Notes under the pieces: model-generated
The model's database searches: none
What the model saw: the letters and a program-made list of their open reading frames with translations, nothing else
What the model was told of the DNA's origin: nothing
Translations under genes and position numbers: made by a program
DNA from: Burkholderiales bacterium
Lineage (GTDB): Bacteria; Pseudomonadota; Gammaproteobacteria; Burkholderiales; Burkholderiaceae
Length of the DNA: 7,432 nucleotides
Assembly (NCBI GenBank): GCA_947447845.1
Contig: CANFNO010000125.1
Location: forward strand, 1 to 7,432
Direction of reading: 5' to 3'
Shown: positions 1 through 6,311 of the stretch, piece after piece
Position numbering within the stretch: the stretch's first letter is position 1
Layout of the letters: each line of letters opens with the position of its first letter

Positions 1-696
1 AAAAAACAAAAATTGTGAGATGAGTAACAGTGCCAGCACAAAAGACAACGAAAGCATTACCTTGGTCCCAAGATAGCGATCAACCCAGCTTTGCTGACGA
101 CGACGTGGCATAAAAGATGGCGCAGCGTCCTCATTGGTATTTGATATTGGACCGGACACCGACTCCTGCGGCACAGGCGATTGATAAGCCCAGTCTTCGA
201 CGGTGGTCGGTGCAAAATGGGAGTCGTGCAGGGCTGCATCCACTGGTAGCTCTGACGGAGGCTGATACAGATAGGCCGTGGTCTGGTCCAAATCCGAAGG
301 TCCCTCCTCCTGAGCAATTCCGGCCGACGGCAAGTCCCACACAGGTTCCTGTGTCTCATGTGGGGAATCTTTCGCCACATCTTGGGGTTCGTTTGAGACC
401 GATTTTTCTAGTTGCGCTGTTTGGGGCTCAAGCACAGGACCCCAGTCGTACGCCTCAGCGCCTGCAGACTGCGCAACTTCAGTATCAGTTGGCCCCGATG
501 TCGAATTGTTCGGATCACTAACCTGAGGCTCAGGTGAAGAGGGCACCGCAGTCACGTCCAGGGATCGCAGATGCGCATTGGCATCAAACACTTCGTCACA
601 GTGACCACAACGAACCCAACCTTCGGAAATTCGAAGCTGGTCCGGCACGACTCTGAACATCGTGGAGCACGCCGGGCATTGTGTAATCAGGCTCAT
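1..696 (-). CDS. Zinc-ribbon (MJ0042/DUF3426-type) membrane protein, partial, C-terminus off window
   Basis: The frame is open from the ATG at 696 to the left edge, giving 232 residues with no stop, so the C-terminus is missing. The N-terminus is a classic MJ0042-type zinc ribbon: Cys7-x2-Cys10 (CPAC), then FRVVPDQL, then Cys30-x2-Cys33 (RCGHCDEVF), four cysteines that should bind one zinc. Residues about 45-195 are a low-complexity acidic linker rich in Pro, Gln, Ser, Glu and Asp. A basic stretch (PRRRQQSW, 197-204) precedes a hydrophobic segment at 213-232 that looks like a single transmembrane helix. In the family this is followed by a DUF3426 domain, which would lie outside the window. 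It starts 32 bases after the prmA stop on the same strand, so it is probably the last visible gene of the accB-accC-prmA operon. The ribosome site is weak (GAGAC upstream). Family membership is clear; the cellular role is unknown. Proteins like this are often annotated as zinc-ribbon or thioredoxin-like. Confidence 0.85.
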   Translation of the reverse strand, partial: MSLITQCPACSTMFRVVPDQLRISEGWVRCGHCDEVFDANAHLRSLDVTAVPSSPEPQVSDPNNSTSGPTDTEVAQSAGAEAYDWGPVLEPQTAQLEKSVSNEPQDVAKDSPHETQEPVWDLPSAGIAQEEGPSDLDQTTAYLYQPPSELPVDAALHDSHFAPTTVEDWAYQSPVPQESVSGPISNTNEDAAPSFMPRRRQQSWVDRYLGTKVMLSLSFVLALLLISQFLFF

Positions 697-728
697 GAGC
701 GTCTCATTGTAGAGCCCGTCGCCGCAGA

Positions 729-1607
729 TTAGATCGTGGCTGTCATCAAGATCCATCCATCTTCCGCATCACTCACGGAGAGTTGGCAATATGGCAAATA
801 GGCGGAAATTAGTTCTTCGGCCTGGCGCTCCAGAATGCCCGCCAAAACCAAATGTCCACCTTTGGCGACATGGGCACACAGCAGAGGCGCCAACACTTTC
901 AAGGGCGTGGCCAGAATATTGGCCAACACCAAACCAAAACTTCCCACCGCCTTGTCCGGAAGGCCAGCAGTCAGACTCACGCGATTGGCTTCGGCATTCA
1001 GTTCCGTGGATTGCACGGCAGCCTCATCAATGTCCACGCCAAACACCTCTTGCGCGCCGTACTTGGAAGCGCCAATGGCAAGAATGCCCGAGCCACAACC
1101 ATAATCCAATACCCGCACAGGCATTGTGTGCCCTGCGATCCAACGCAGGCACATTCGGGTCGTGGGATGGGTACCGGTACCAAAGGCCAGGCCCGGGTCG
1201 AGCCGAATCACCTGCTTGGCTTGTGCCGGTGGCTCGTGCCAGGTGGGGACAATCCAGAACTCGGGTGTGATTTCCACCGGCGCAAACTGGGACTGTGTCA
1301 GCCGCACCCAGTCCTGATCAGGCACTGCACCTATGCCCAAAACCTGGCAGCCAGCAAAGAAATCCTGCGCCTGCAATAGCAAAGCGGCTTCGCGTGCAGC
1401 TTCTTCACCGTTGAACAAAGCAATCACGCGGGAGCGTTGCCAGCCCTCTTTAGGTGGCGGCATTCCTGGCTCACCAAAAAGCGCCTGTTCGGCATCGGTT
1501 TGAGCGTCGGCATCTTCGACGCTCACGCTCAAAGCATCCAGCGCATCCAGCGCATCACTAAGACTCTCAACCCGCTCCTCGGGACACATCAGGCGTAATT
1601 CAAACAT
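729..1607 (-). CDS. prmA: Ribosomal protein L11 methyltransferase PrmA
   Basis: This cytoplasmic enzyme uses S-adenosylmethionine to trimethylate ribosomal protein L11. The product is 292 residues, the usual PrmA length. Residues 1-60 form the N-terminal L11-recognition domain (begins MFELRL). The methyltransferase domain carries the PrmA signature DPGLAFGTGTHPTT (137-150), SAM motif I VLDYGCGSGILAIGA (166-180), the acidic VDIDE after strand 2 (191-195) and the catalytic-site motif ANILA (229-233). I chose the ATG at 1607 because family members start with this MFELRL sequence and it lies 10 bases after the accC stop. A TTG at 1637, inside accC, is in frame and would add ten unlikely residues. 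No strong ribosome site is visible before 1607, so translation is probably coupled to accC. A 9-base tandem repeat encodes DALDALDAL near residues 18-26. It is the third gene of the accBC operon. Confidence 0.95.
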   Translation of the reverse strand: MFELRLMCPEERVESLSDALDALDALSVSVEDADAQTDAEQALFGEPGMPPPKEGWQRSRVIALFNGEEAAREAALLLQAQDFFAGCQVLGIGAVPDQDWVRLTQSQFAPVEITPEFWIVPTWHEPPAQAKQVIRLDPGLAFGTGTHPTTRMCLRWIAGHTMPVRVLDYGCGSGILAIGASKYGAQEVFGVDIDEAAVQSTELNAEANRVSLTAGLPDKAVGSFGLVLANILATPLKVLAPLLCAHVAKGGHLVLAGILERQAEELISAYLPYCQLSVSDAEDGWILMTATI

Positions 1608-1617
1608 GTATGCGCCG

Positions 1618-2967
1618 TTAGCGTTTGTGTTGCTCAAGCCAGTGTTCCAAGTAGTGAATGTTGGTCCCCCCCGCCATAAATTTGGCGTCGACCATCAGTT
1701 CGCGGTGTAGCGGAATATTGGTATTGATGCCTTCGACCACGGTTTCGGCCAAAGCCGTGCGCATACGCGCCATGGCCTGCTCCCGTGTGTCGCCGTGCAC
1801 AATTATTTTGCCGATCATGGAGTCGTAATTCGGCGGCACAAAGTAGTTGGTGTAAATGTGCGAGTCGACCCGCACGCCAGGACCACCAGGGGCGTGCCAC
1901 ATGGTTATGCGCCCCGGAGACGGGGTGAATTTGTATGGATCTTCGGCATTTACCCGGCATTCAATGGCGTGGCCGCGCAACACAATGTCTCGCTGCGTAA
2001 AGGGTAGCTTCTCTCCCGCTGCAACCATGATTTGGGTTTTTACGATATCCACACCGGTCACCATTTCGGTCACCGGATGCTCAACCTGCACGCGGGTGTT
2101 CATTTCGATGAAATAAAACTCACCGTCTTCATATAAAAACTCAAAAGTACCAGCTCCGCGGTAGCCAATTTTCTTGCACGCTGCTACGCACCGTTCACCA
2201 ATACGCTCAATCAGCTTTCGGTTGATACCGGGTGCAGGTGACTCTTCCAACACCTTCTGGTGACGCCGCTGCATAGAGCAGTCACGCTCACCCAGATACA
2301 CACCATTCTTGTGCTTGTCGGCAATGATCTGGATCTCGACGTGGCGCGGGTTTTGGAGGAATTTCTCCATGTAGACCGCCGGATTGCCGAAAGCAGCCCC
2401 GGCTTCCGCCTTGGTCATTTGCACCGCGTTGATCAAAGCAGCTTCGGTGTGAACCACGCGCATGCCGCGCCCACCGCCGCCGCCGGCTGCCTTGATGATG
2501 ACGGGGTAGCCCACTGTCTTGGCGATACGTCGAATGGCCGCAGGATCATCCGGCAACTCGCCCTCCGAACCAGGCACGCAAGGCACACCAGCACGGATCA
2601 TGGCCTGCTTGGCCGACACCTTGTCTCCCATGATGCGGATCGATTCAGGAGTTGGGCCAATAAACTGAAAGCCGCTCTTTTCCACGCGTTCGGCGAAGTC
2701 CGCGTTTTCACTTAAAAAACCATATCCGGGGTGAATCGCCTCTGCGTCGGTCACCTCAGCGGCCGAGATGATGGCCGGCATATTCAGATAACTTAGTCCT
2801 GACGCAGCAGGTCCGATGCAAACTGCTTCCTCGGCAAGTTTGACGTATTTGGCTTCGCGGTCAGCCTCGGAATACACCATCACGGCCTTGATTCCCAACT
2901 CTCGACAAGCGCGCTGGATTCGCAACGCGATCTCGCCACGGTTGGCGACCAGAATTTTTTTGAACAT
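1618..2967 (-). CDS. accC: Acetyl-CoA carboxylase, biotin carboxylase subunit
   Basis: AccC carboxylates the biotin on AccB using ATP and bicarbonate, the first half-reaction of acetyl-CoA carboxylase in fatty acid synthesis. The 449-residue product has the length of the E. coli enzyme and appears to align without gaps through residue 338. The N-terminal domain starts [16 protein letters not shown] and contains HPGYGFLSE (79-87). The ATP-grasp domain has Lys116, Lys159 and the glycine-rich loop at 162-166, Glu201, His209 and His236. The metal and catalytic residues Glu276, Glu288, Arg292 ([14 protein letters not shown], 288-301) and Arg338 (ECRVNAEDP) are all present, so the enzyme should be active. 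An AGGAAG ribosome site lies at 2978-2983, 10 bases before the ATG. It begins 18 bases after the accB stop, and prmA follows 10 bases downstream. Confidence 0.98.
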   Translation of the reverse strand: MFKKILVANRGEIALRIQRACRELGIKAVMVYSEADREAKYVKLAEEAVCIGPAASGLSYLNMPAIISAAEVTDAEAIHPGYGFLSENADFAERVEKSGFQFIGPTPESIRIMGDKVSAKQAMIRAGVPCVPGSEGELPDDPAAIRRIAKTVGYPVIIKAAGGGGGRGMRVVHTEAALINAVQMTKAEAGAAFGNPAVYMEKFLQNPRHVEIQIIADKHKNGVYLGERDCSMQRRHQKVLEESPAPGINRKLIERIGERCVAACKKIGYRGAGTFEFLYEDGEFYFIEMNTRVQVEHPVTEMVTGVDIVKTQIMVAAGEKLPFTQRDIVLRGHAIECRVNAEDPYKFTPSPGRITMWHAPGGPGVRVDSHIYTNYFVPPNYDSMIGKIIVHGDTREQAMARMRTALAETVVEGINTNIPLHRELMVDAKFMAGGTNIHYLEHWLEQHKR

Positions 2968-2985
2968 GGGCTGGCGGCTTCCTGC

Positions 2986-3450
2986 TTATTCGATGATGAA
3001 AAGAGGCTGTCCGTATTCGACTGCTTGCCCGTTTTCGCAAAGAATCTTGGAAATGGTGCCTGCCTTATCGGCTTCAATTTCATTGAGGATCTTCATCGCT
3101 TCAATGATGCAGATGGTCTCGCCTTCCTTGACGACGGAACCAATCTCGACAAAAGCCTTGGCACCTGGCGAGGCGGAACGGTAGAAAGTTCCCACCATAG
3201 GAGACTTCACGGTGTGCCCAGTTGGGACCTCTTCCACAGCCACAACTGCTGGCACAGGTGCGGCCGCAACGGGCGCGCCCTGTGGTTGCGCATGCTGCAT
3301 CTGCTGATATACCGGCTGGGAATAGCCCTGCACCATGGCACCACCGCCCTTGACGATGCGAACCTTGCCTTCGGCCTCAGTGATCTCTAACTCAGAAACA
3401 TTGGAATCCGACACCAGATCAATGAGAGTCTTAAGTTTGCGTAAATCCAT
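2986..3450 (-). CDS. accB: Acetyl-CoA carboxylase biotin carboxyl carrier protein
   Basis: AccB carries the biotin that AccC carboxylates, and delivers the carboxyl group to the AccA-AccD transferase. The 154-residue product has the three usual parts. An N-terminal helical region starts [14 protein letters not shown] flexible Ala/Pro/Gln linker covers about 44-73. The C-terminal biotinyl domain (about 78-154) contains [10 protein letters not shown] (83-92), the thumb region [11 protein letters not shown], and the biotinylation motif [15 protein letters not shown], with Lys120 as the expected modified residue. The ATG at 3450 is preceded by GGAGA at 3455-3459. It is the first gene of the accB-accC-prmA block, with the likely promoter in the AT-rich gap upstream. 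AccA and AccD are not in this window. In many bacteria AccB limits accBC expression, but nothing here shows that directly. Confidence 0.98.
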   Translation of the reverse strand: MDLRKLKTLIDLVSDSNVSELEITEAEGKVRIVKGGGAMVQGYSQPVYQQMQHAQPQGAPVAAAPVPAVVAVEEVPTGHTVKSPMVGTFYRSASPGAKAFVEIGSVVKEGETICIIEAMKILNEIEADKAGTISKILCENGQAVEYGQPLFIIE

Positions 3451-3620
3451 GCTATCTCCAACAACTGTCTTTAATGGGGCTCTAATTTACCGCAAAAATA
3501 CCAAATTTGTTAGTATTTTTATTCATTTGTCGATAAATTGAAAGATTTTAGGCCTCTTAAGGCGGGTCGCAAGGGTCGTAACCGTTGGACAATTCGACGG
3601 GCTTCAGTACATCCGTAACG
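3451..3620 (-). promoter_or_regulatory. AT-rich upstream region, probable accBC promoter and leader
   Basis: This is the largest gap in the window, between the tlpA-like stop and the accB start. Bases 3481-3550 are markedly more AT-rich than the flanking genes, as expected for a promoter. On the minus strand one possible sigma-70 pair is CTAACA and TAAATT with an 18-base spacer, about 25-60 bases upstream of the accB ribosome site, but each hexamer matches consensus at only about four of six positions. No small open frame stands out. An aroQ gene, which I recall between tlpA and accB in some relatives, is absent here. The promoter assignment is inferred from position and composition. Confidence 0.35.
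3564..3581. repeat. Short tandem direct repeat, 2 x 9 bases
   Basis: Two adjacent 9-base units, GGGTCGCAA and GGGTCGTAA, differ at one position. They lie 40 bases past the tlpA-like stop codon and upstream of the AT-rich accB leader. This could be a binding site for a regulator, but a repeat this short may be chance. Confidence 0.3.
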
Positions 3621-4196
3621 CTATTTTAACTGAGCCCAGAGATCGAGCTCTTCCTGCTTCAAGCGTCCGAGTTTGCGCTGCGCAATTCCACCTTGCGCAC
3701 TAATCGCCACGGAAAATGGCAATGAACCCGAAGGGTTACCCATCTGTCTCGCAAGGTCAGACCCATTCAGGGGCTCGACAGCCACAGGAAAGTCGAGGGG
3801 CATCTTCTGCAGAAAAGCCAGCACCAAAGCAGGTTTATCTATGGCTAAGCCAATGACTTGCCAGCCGTTTGCGCGATTTTGCTTGTAAAAGGCGTTGATT
3901 AACGGAAGTTCATCAATGCATGGAGGGCACCATGTCGCCCAGAAGTTGATCAACAAGGGCTTTCCGCGAAAACTTTGAAGTAGCAACGGAGCGCCTTGCG
4001 GTGTACTCCATTGCTGGGCCCAGAAGCCGGGAATAGGTTCAGCCGAAGGCGCTGCAGCAACCGCTTGAGACCTCCACCACGCCATCCCCATGCCCAAACC
4101 TGCAGCCAGTGCTCCTGCGCCAAGCAAAAGTCCCCGCCTTGGGGTTGAAGTAGGCGCGTCTGGCTCAGGCGCCACATTTGATTCAGTTTCAATCAT
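3621..4196 (-). CDS. TlpA/ResA-like thiol-disulfide oxidoreductase, membrane-tethered
   Basis: This is a thioredoxin-fold redox protein, probably facing the periplasm, where TlpA/ResA/CcmG relatives reduce disulfides in cytochrome c or cytochrome oxidase assembly. With the ATG at 4196 it has 191 residues. Residues 20-21 are a twin arginine (TPRRGLLLG) followed by a hydrophobic segment (about 22-41), which could be an uncleaved signal anchor or a Tat-like signal. The thioredoxin domain covers about 55-191. It has FRGKPLLINFWATWCPPC, with active-site Cys90 and Cys93 in a CPPC motif, and the expected cis-proline at Pro160 (GSLPF). The start at 4196 gives an 8-base overlap with the upstream gene's stop. 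In-frame ATGs at 4208 and 4205 and a GTG at 4256 are alternatives, and no start has a strong ribosome site. It is probably co-transcribed and translationally coupled with that gene. The target protein cannot be told from the window. Confidence 0.85.
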   Translation of the reverse strand: MIETESNVAPEPDAPTSTPRRGLLLGAGALAAGLGMGMAWWRSQAVAAAPSAEPIPGFWAQQWSTPQGAPLLLQSFRGKPLLINFWATWCPPCIDELPLINAFYKQNRANGWQVIGLAIDKPALVLAFLQKMPLDFPVAVEPLNGSDLARQMGNPSGSLPFSVAISAQGGIAQRKLGRLKQEELDLWAQLK

Positions 4197-4785
4197 GGGC
4201 AGCATCATGCAACAAATTGCGTAGGGCTGCCATATCACCCCGGGGGCGGCGGCCACGCGTGTCGGGCTTCAGGGCGCCGCGCAGGTCATCGAAGTCATAG
4301 ACCAGCAGATGCACACCCACATGCTCGCCAAGGGCCTGGCACATCGCATGAACGCTCAAGGCGTCCACCACTTCGCCCTTAAAGCCAGTGACTTCGCTGA
4401 CCTCAAAGCGCACACCCATGTCGATTAGCCCGATTTCTGCCGATTTAGGATCGTCGCAGAACAGTTGGATAAAGATGTCTGATTGGCGCGTAGCCGTTCC
4501 ACGCCAGACCGCACCGCCCAAATGCGGGCGAAAACGCTGCAAGCGCTCCAGCCAAGTCAAAGCCAATTCGCGAAGTGCCCGCAACTCGATGGGCTGGGTG
4601 TCAGCACAAAAAAGGGCGATGTACTCTTCCACCGCCGACTCGATCTGATCGTTGTCCGGCAAAGCTGTGCGGCCTGACAGGCCAAGTTGCTTGACGGCGC
4701 GGCGCTTGGCGGGGCCATATTCCAGCCCCTCTTCCACCACCATGCGGGCCGCGGTGGCCGCGATTTCTTCTTTCAAAAGTTCCAT
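4189..4785 (-). CDS. Conserved protein of unknown function, nucleotidyltransferase-like signature
   Basis: The 198-residue product has no secure function. Residues 1-85 look helical: an opening MELLKEEIAATAARMV, a basic AKRRAVKQLGL and LPDNDQIE. Residues 90-109 (GGAVWRGTATRQSDIFIQLF) resemble the G(G/S)...SDIDL motif of the nucleotidyltransferase fold. Here the second acidic residue is replaced by Phe105 (DIF), so classical metal-dependent transferase activity is doubtful. A later DFDDLRG (164-170) and a basic TRGRRPRGD tail (176-184) follow. From memory, relatives occur beside mpl in other betaproteobacteria and some are labelled UDP-N-acetylmuramate-alanine ligase, which the sequence does not support. 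The ATG at 4785 was chosen because the helical region begins there; an in-frame GTG at 4800 is possible. GGGGAA abuts the ATG. It is divergent from mpl and overlaps the tlpA-like gene by 8 bases. The frame stays open upstream to 5211, but only as antisense of mpl. Confidence 0.8.
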   Translation of the reverse strand: MELLKEEIAATAARMVVEEGLEYGPAKRRAVKQLGLSGRTALPDNDQIESAVEEYIALFCADTQPIELRALRELALTWLERLQRFRPHLGGAVWRGTATRQSDIFIQLFCDDPKSAEIGLIDMGVRFEVSEVTGFKGEVVDALSVHAMCQALGEHVGVHLLVYDFDDLRGALKPDTRGRRPRGDMAALRNLLHDAAHD

Positions 4786-4809
4786 TTCCCCATTGTGCAC
4801 AATAGGACC
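4786..4809. promoter_or_regulatory. 24-base divergent spacer with centred 12-base palindrome
   Basis: The start codons of mpl (plus) and the 198-residue protein gene (minus) are only 24 bases apart. Bases 4792-4803 read ATTGTGCACAAT, a perfect inverted repeat with exactly 6 bases between it and each ATG. The purine-rich flanks (GGGGAA on the minus strand, AGGACC on the plus strand) are the only candidate ribosome sites. There is no room for two promoters, so promoters must lie inside the opposite coding regions or transcripts must start very close to the ATG. The palindrome could be a shared operator, but that is inferred. Confidence 0.4.
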
Positions 4810-6246
4810 ATGCACATTCATATTCTGGGTATCTGTGGCACTTTCATGGGCGGCCTGGCCGCGTTGGCTCGCGAAGCGGGGCACCAGGTAACGGGTTGCG
4901 ACGCCGGGGTCTACCCCCCCATGAGCGACCAATTGCGAGCGTTGGGCATTGACCTGATGGAAGGCTTTGGCATCGAGCAGTTGGACTTGAAGCCGGACAT
5001 GTTTGTAGTCGGCAATGTCGTCAGCCGCGCCCGTTTGGCCGACGGCCAAGCCAAATTTCCTTTGATGGAGGCCATTTTGGATGCAGGTGCTCCATACACC
5101 AGCGGGCCACAATGGCTGGCCGAGCATGTGCTGCAAGGTCGCCATGTGTTGGCGGTGGCTGGCACCCACGGCAAAACCACCACCAGTGCCATGCTGAGCT
5201 GGATTCTGCACAGCGCGGGGCTGGAGCCAGGATTTTTGGTCGGTGGTGTGCCGTTGAACTTTGGCGTTTCAGCAAGACTAGGAGCGCCTTCTCGCCCCGC
5301 ATCACCGGTCTCGCCACCCCAAGAAGCGGGCCCGGTATTCGTGATCGAAGCTGACGAATACGACACTGCCTTTTTTGACAAGCGCAGCAAATTTGTGCAC
5401 TACAGACCCCGCACCGCAGTGCTGAATAATCTCGAATTCGACCACGCTGACATTTTTGACGACCTAGCCGCCATCGAACGCCAGTTCCACCACCTGCTGC
5501 GTACCGTGCCGGCAAGCGGGCGGGTAGTGGTCAATGGTCTGGAAGAAGCTTTGGCCCGTGTGCTGCACCAGGGCTGCTGGAGCGAAGTACGTAGCTTTGG
5601 CGCCGCAGTCAGTGATTTCACAAGCGTCGGTGAACCGCATGATTTTGATGTGTTGCTACGCGGAGAAACGGTCGCGCATGTCACGTGGGATCTGGGTGGA
5701 GTTCATAACCAATTGAACGCATTGGCTGCGATTGCGGCCGCCGAGCATGTTGGAGTAACTCCGGCGCAGGCTGCATCGGCGCTTGCCACCTTTGAAAATG
5801 TAAAACGCCGCATGGAGGTGCGGGCGAAAGTACTTTTGAAAGGCGCAAGCGAGACCGATCCGGTCATCATTTACGATGACTTTGCTCACCACCCTACGGC
5901 CATCCGGACCACCATCAACGGTCTGCGCCGCAAAGTGGGCAAGGCACGCATCCTGGCGGTATTTGAGCCGCGCAGCAACACCATGAAACTGGGGGCGATG
6001 AAGGCGCAATTGCCTTGGAGTCTGGAAGAAGCTGATCTGGCTTTTTGCCACAGCGGTGGACTCGGGTGGGATGCCACTGCGGCCCTAAGCCCCATGGGCA
6101 GCAGGGCATGTGTTGCCAATAGTGTCGAAGAAGTGGTTGCACAAGTCCTGCTTCAGGCGCAGCCGGGGGACCACATCCTGTGCATGAGCAATGGTGGCTT
6201 TGGCGGCATTCACCAAAAGCTTGAAAAGGCGCTGCAGCAGCGCTGA
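4810..6246 (+). CDS. mpl: UDP-N-acetylmuramate:L-Ala-gamma-D-Glu-meso-DAP ligase
   Basis: Mpl is a cytoplasmic Mur-family ligase that uses ATP to join the recycled tripeptide L-Ala-gamma-D-Glu-meso-diaminopimelate to UDP-N-acetylmuramate, returning cell-wall turnover products to peptidoglycan synthesis. The 478-residue product starts MHIHILGICGTFMGGLAALA, the Mpl N-terminal nucleotide-binding signature. The ATP loop is GTHGKTTT (118-125). The central domain has EADEYDTAFFDKRSKF (180-195) and LNNLEFDHADIFDDL (205-219). The C-terminal domain has YDDFAHHPTAI (355-365), FEPRSNTMK (385-393) and SNGGFGGIHQKL (460-471). These distinguish Mpl from MurC. The N-terminal signature fixes the start at 4810; the frame is open upstream but that stretch is antisense of the neighbour. 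AGGA lies very close to the ATG (2-base spacing). A Pro/Ser-rich insert occupies about 159-173. It is transcribed alone, divergently from the unknown gene and convergent with the 102-residue gene. Confidence 0.96.
   Translation: MHIHILGICGTFMGGLAALAREAGHQVTGCDAGVYPPMSDQLRALGIDLMEGFGIEQLDLKPDMFVVGNVVSRARLADGQAKFPLMEAILDAGAPYTSGPQWLAEHVLQGRHVLAVAGTHGKTTTSAMLSWILHSAGLEPGFLVGGVPLNFGVSARLGAPSRPASPVSPPQEAGPVFVIEADEYDTAFFDKRSKFVHYRPRTAVLNNLEFDHADIFDDLAAIERQFHHLLRTVPASGRVVVNGLEEALARVLHQGCWSEVRSFGAAVSDFTSVGEPHDFDVLLRGETVAHVTWDLGGVHNQLNALAAIAAAEHVGVTPAQAASALATFENVKRRMEVRAKVLLKGASETDPVIIYDDFAHHPTAIRTTINGLRRKVGKARILAVFEPRSNTMKLGAMKAQLPWSLEEADLAFCHSGGLGWDATAALSPMGSRACVANSVEEVVAQVLLQAQPGDHILCMSNGGFGGIHQKLEKALQQR
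6229..6243. other. Small GC-rich hairpin at the end of mpl
   Basis: GCGCTG and CAGCGC form a 6-base-pair stem with a 3-base CAG loop, ending directly before the mpl stop codon. It falls within the codons for the last residues (ALQQR). No T-run follows, so it is not a standard terminator. It may simply reflect alternating GCG and CAG codons. Confidence 0.25.
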
Positions 6247-6265
6247 GATCCACGGCGCTAACAAG

Positions 6266-6282
6266 CACTAGGCTGGCTAGTG
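6266..6282. terminator. Weak stem-loop between convergent genes
   Basis: CACTAG and CTAGTG form a perfect 6-base-pair stem around a GCTGG loop, 19 bases past the mpl stop, in the 65-base gap between mpl and the convergent 102-residue gene. The position suits a shared terminator for both strands. However, no T-run follows on the plus strand and only a CTTGTT lies on the minus strand, so the assignment is tentative. Confidence 0.25.
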
Positions 6283-6311
6283 GCCCGATTGAAAGTACTA
6301 CCGGGTACGAA

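Noticed and set aside
117..521. Plus-strand open frame of 134 codons
   Set aside because: It is antisense to the zinc-ribbon protein's linker. The minus frame has clear motifs and is open across the whole interval.
1534..1555. Tandem GCATCCAGC repeat
   Set aside because: It encodes the DALDALDAL helix of PrmA in frame and looks like ordinary coding sequence, not a functional DNA repeat.
1608..1637. TTG start at 1637 extending PrmA by ten residues
   Set aside because: The extension lies inside accC, uses a rare start codon, and PrmA proteins begin at the MFELRL sequence encoded from 1607.
3552..3563. Possible terminator hairpin GCCT-CTTA-AGGC after the tlpA-like gene
   Set aside because: The stem is only four base pairs and the following T-rich stretch is interrupted, so it is too weak to call.
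4189..4785. Annotation of this gene as UDP-N-acetylmuramate-alanine ligase
   Set aside because: There is no Mur-ligase ATP loop or central-domain motif in the 198 residues; the label probably spreads from the adjacent mpl.
4687..4809. Upstream in-frame extension of mpl
   Set aside because: It overlaps the divergent gene, and the Mpl N-terminal signature begins exactly at the ATG at 4810.
4786..5211. Minus-strand open frame continuing upstream of the 198-residue gene
   Set aside because: It is antisense to the conserved start of mpl and its translation looks like shadow coding, without protein-like motifs.
4911..5515. Two overlapping minus-strand open frames within mpl
   Set aside because: They are long because of GC-rich antisense codon bias. 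No ribosome site or recognisable domain supports them.
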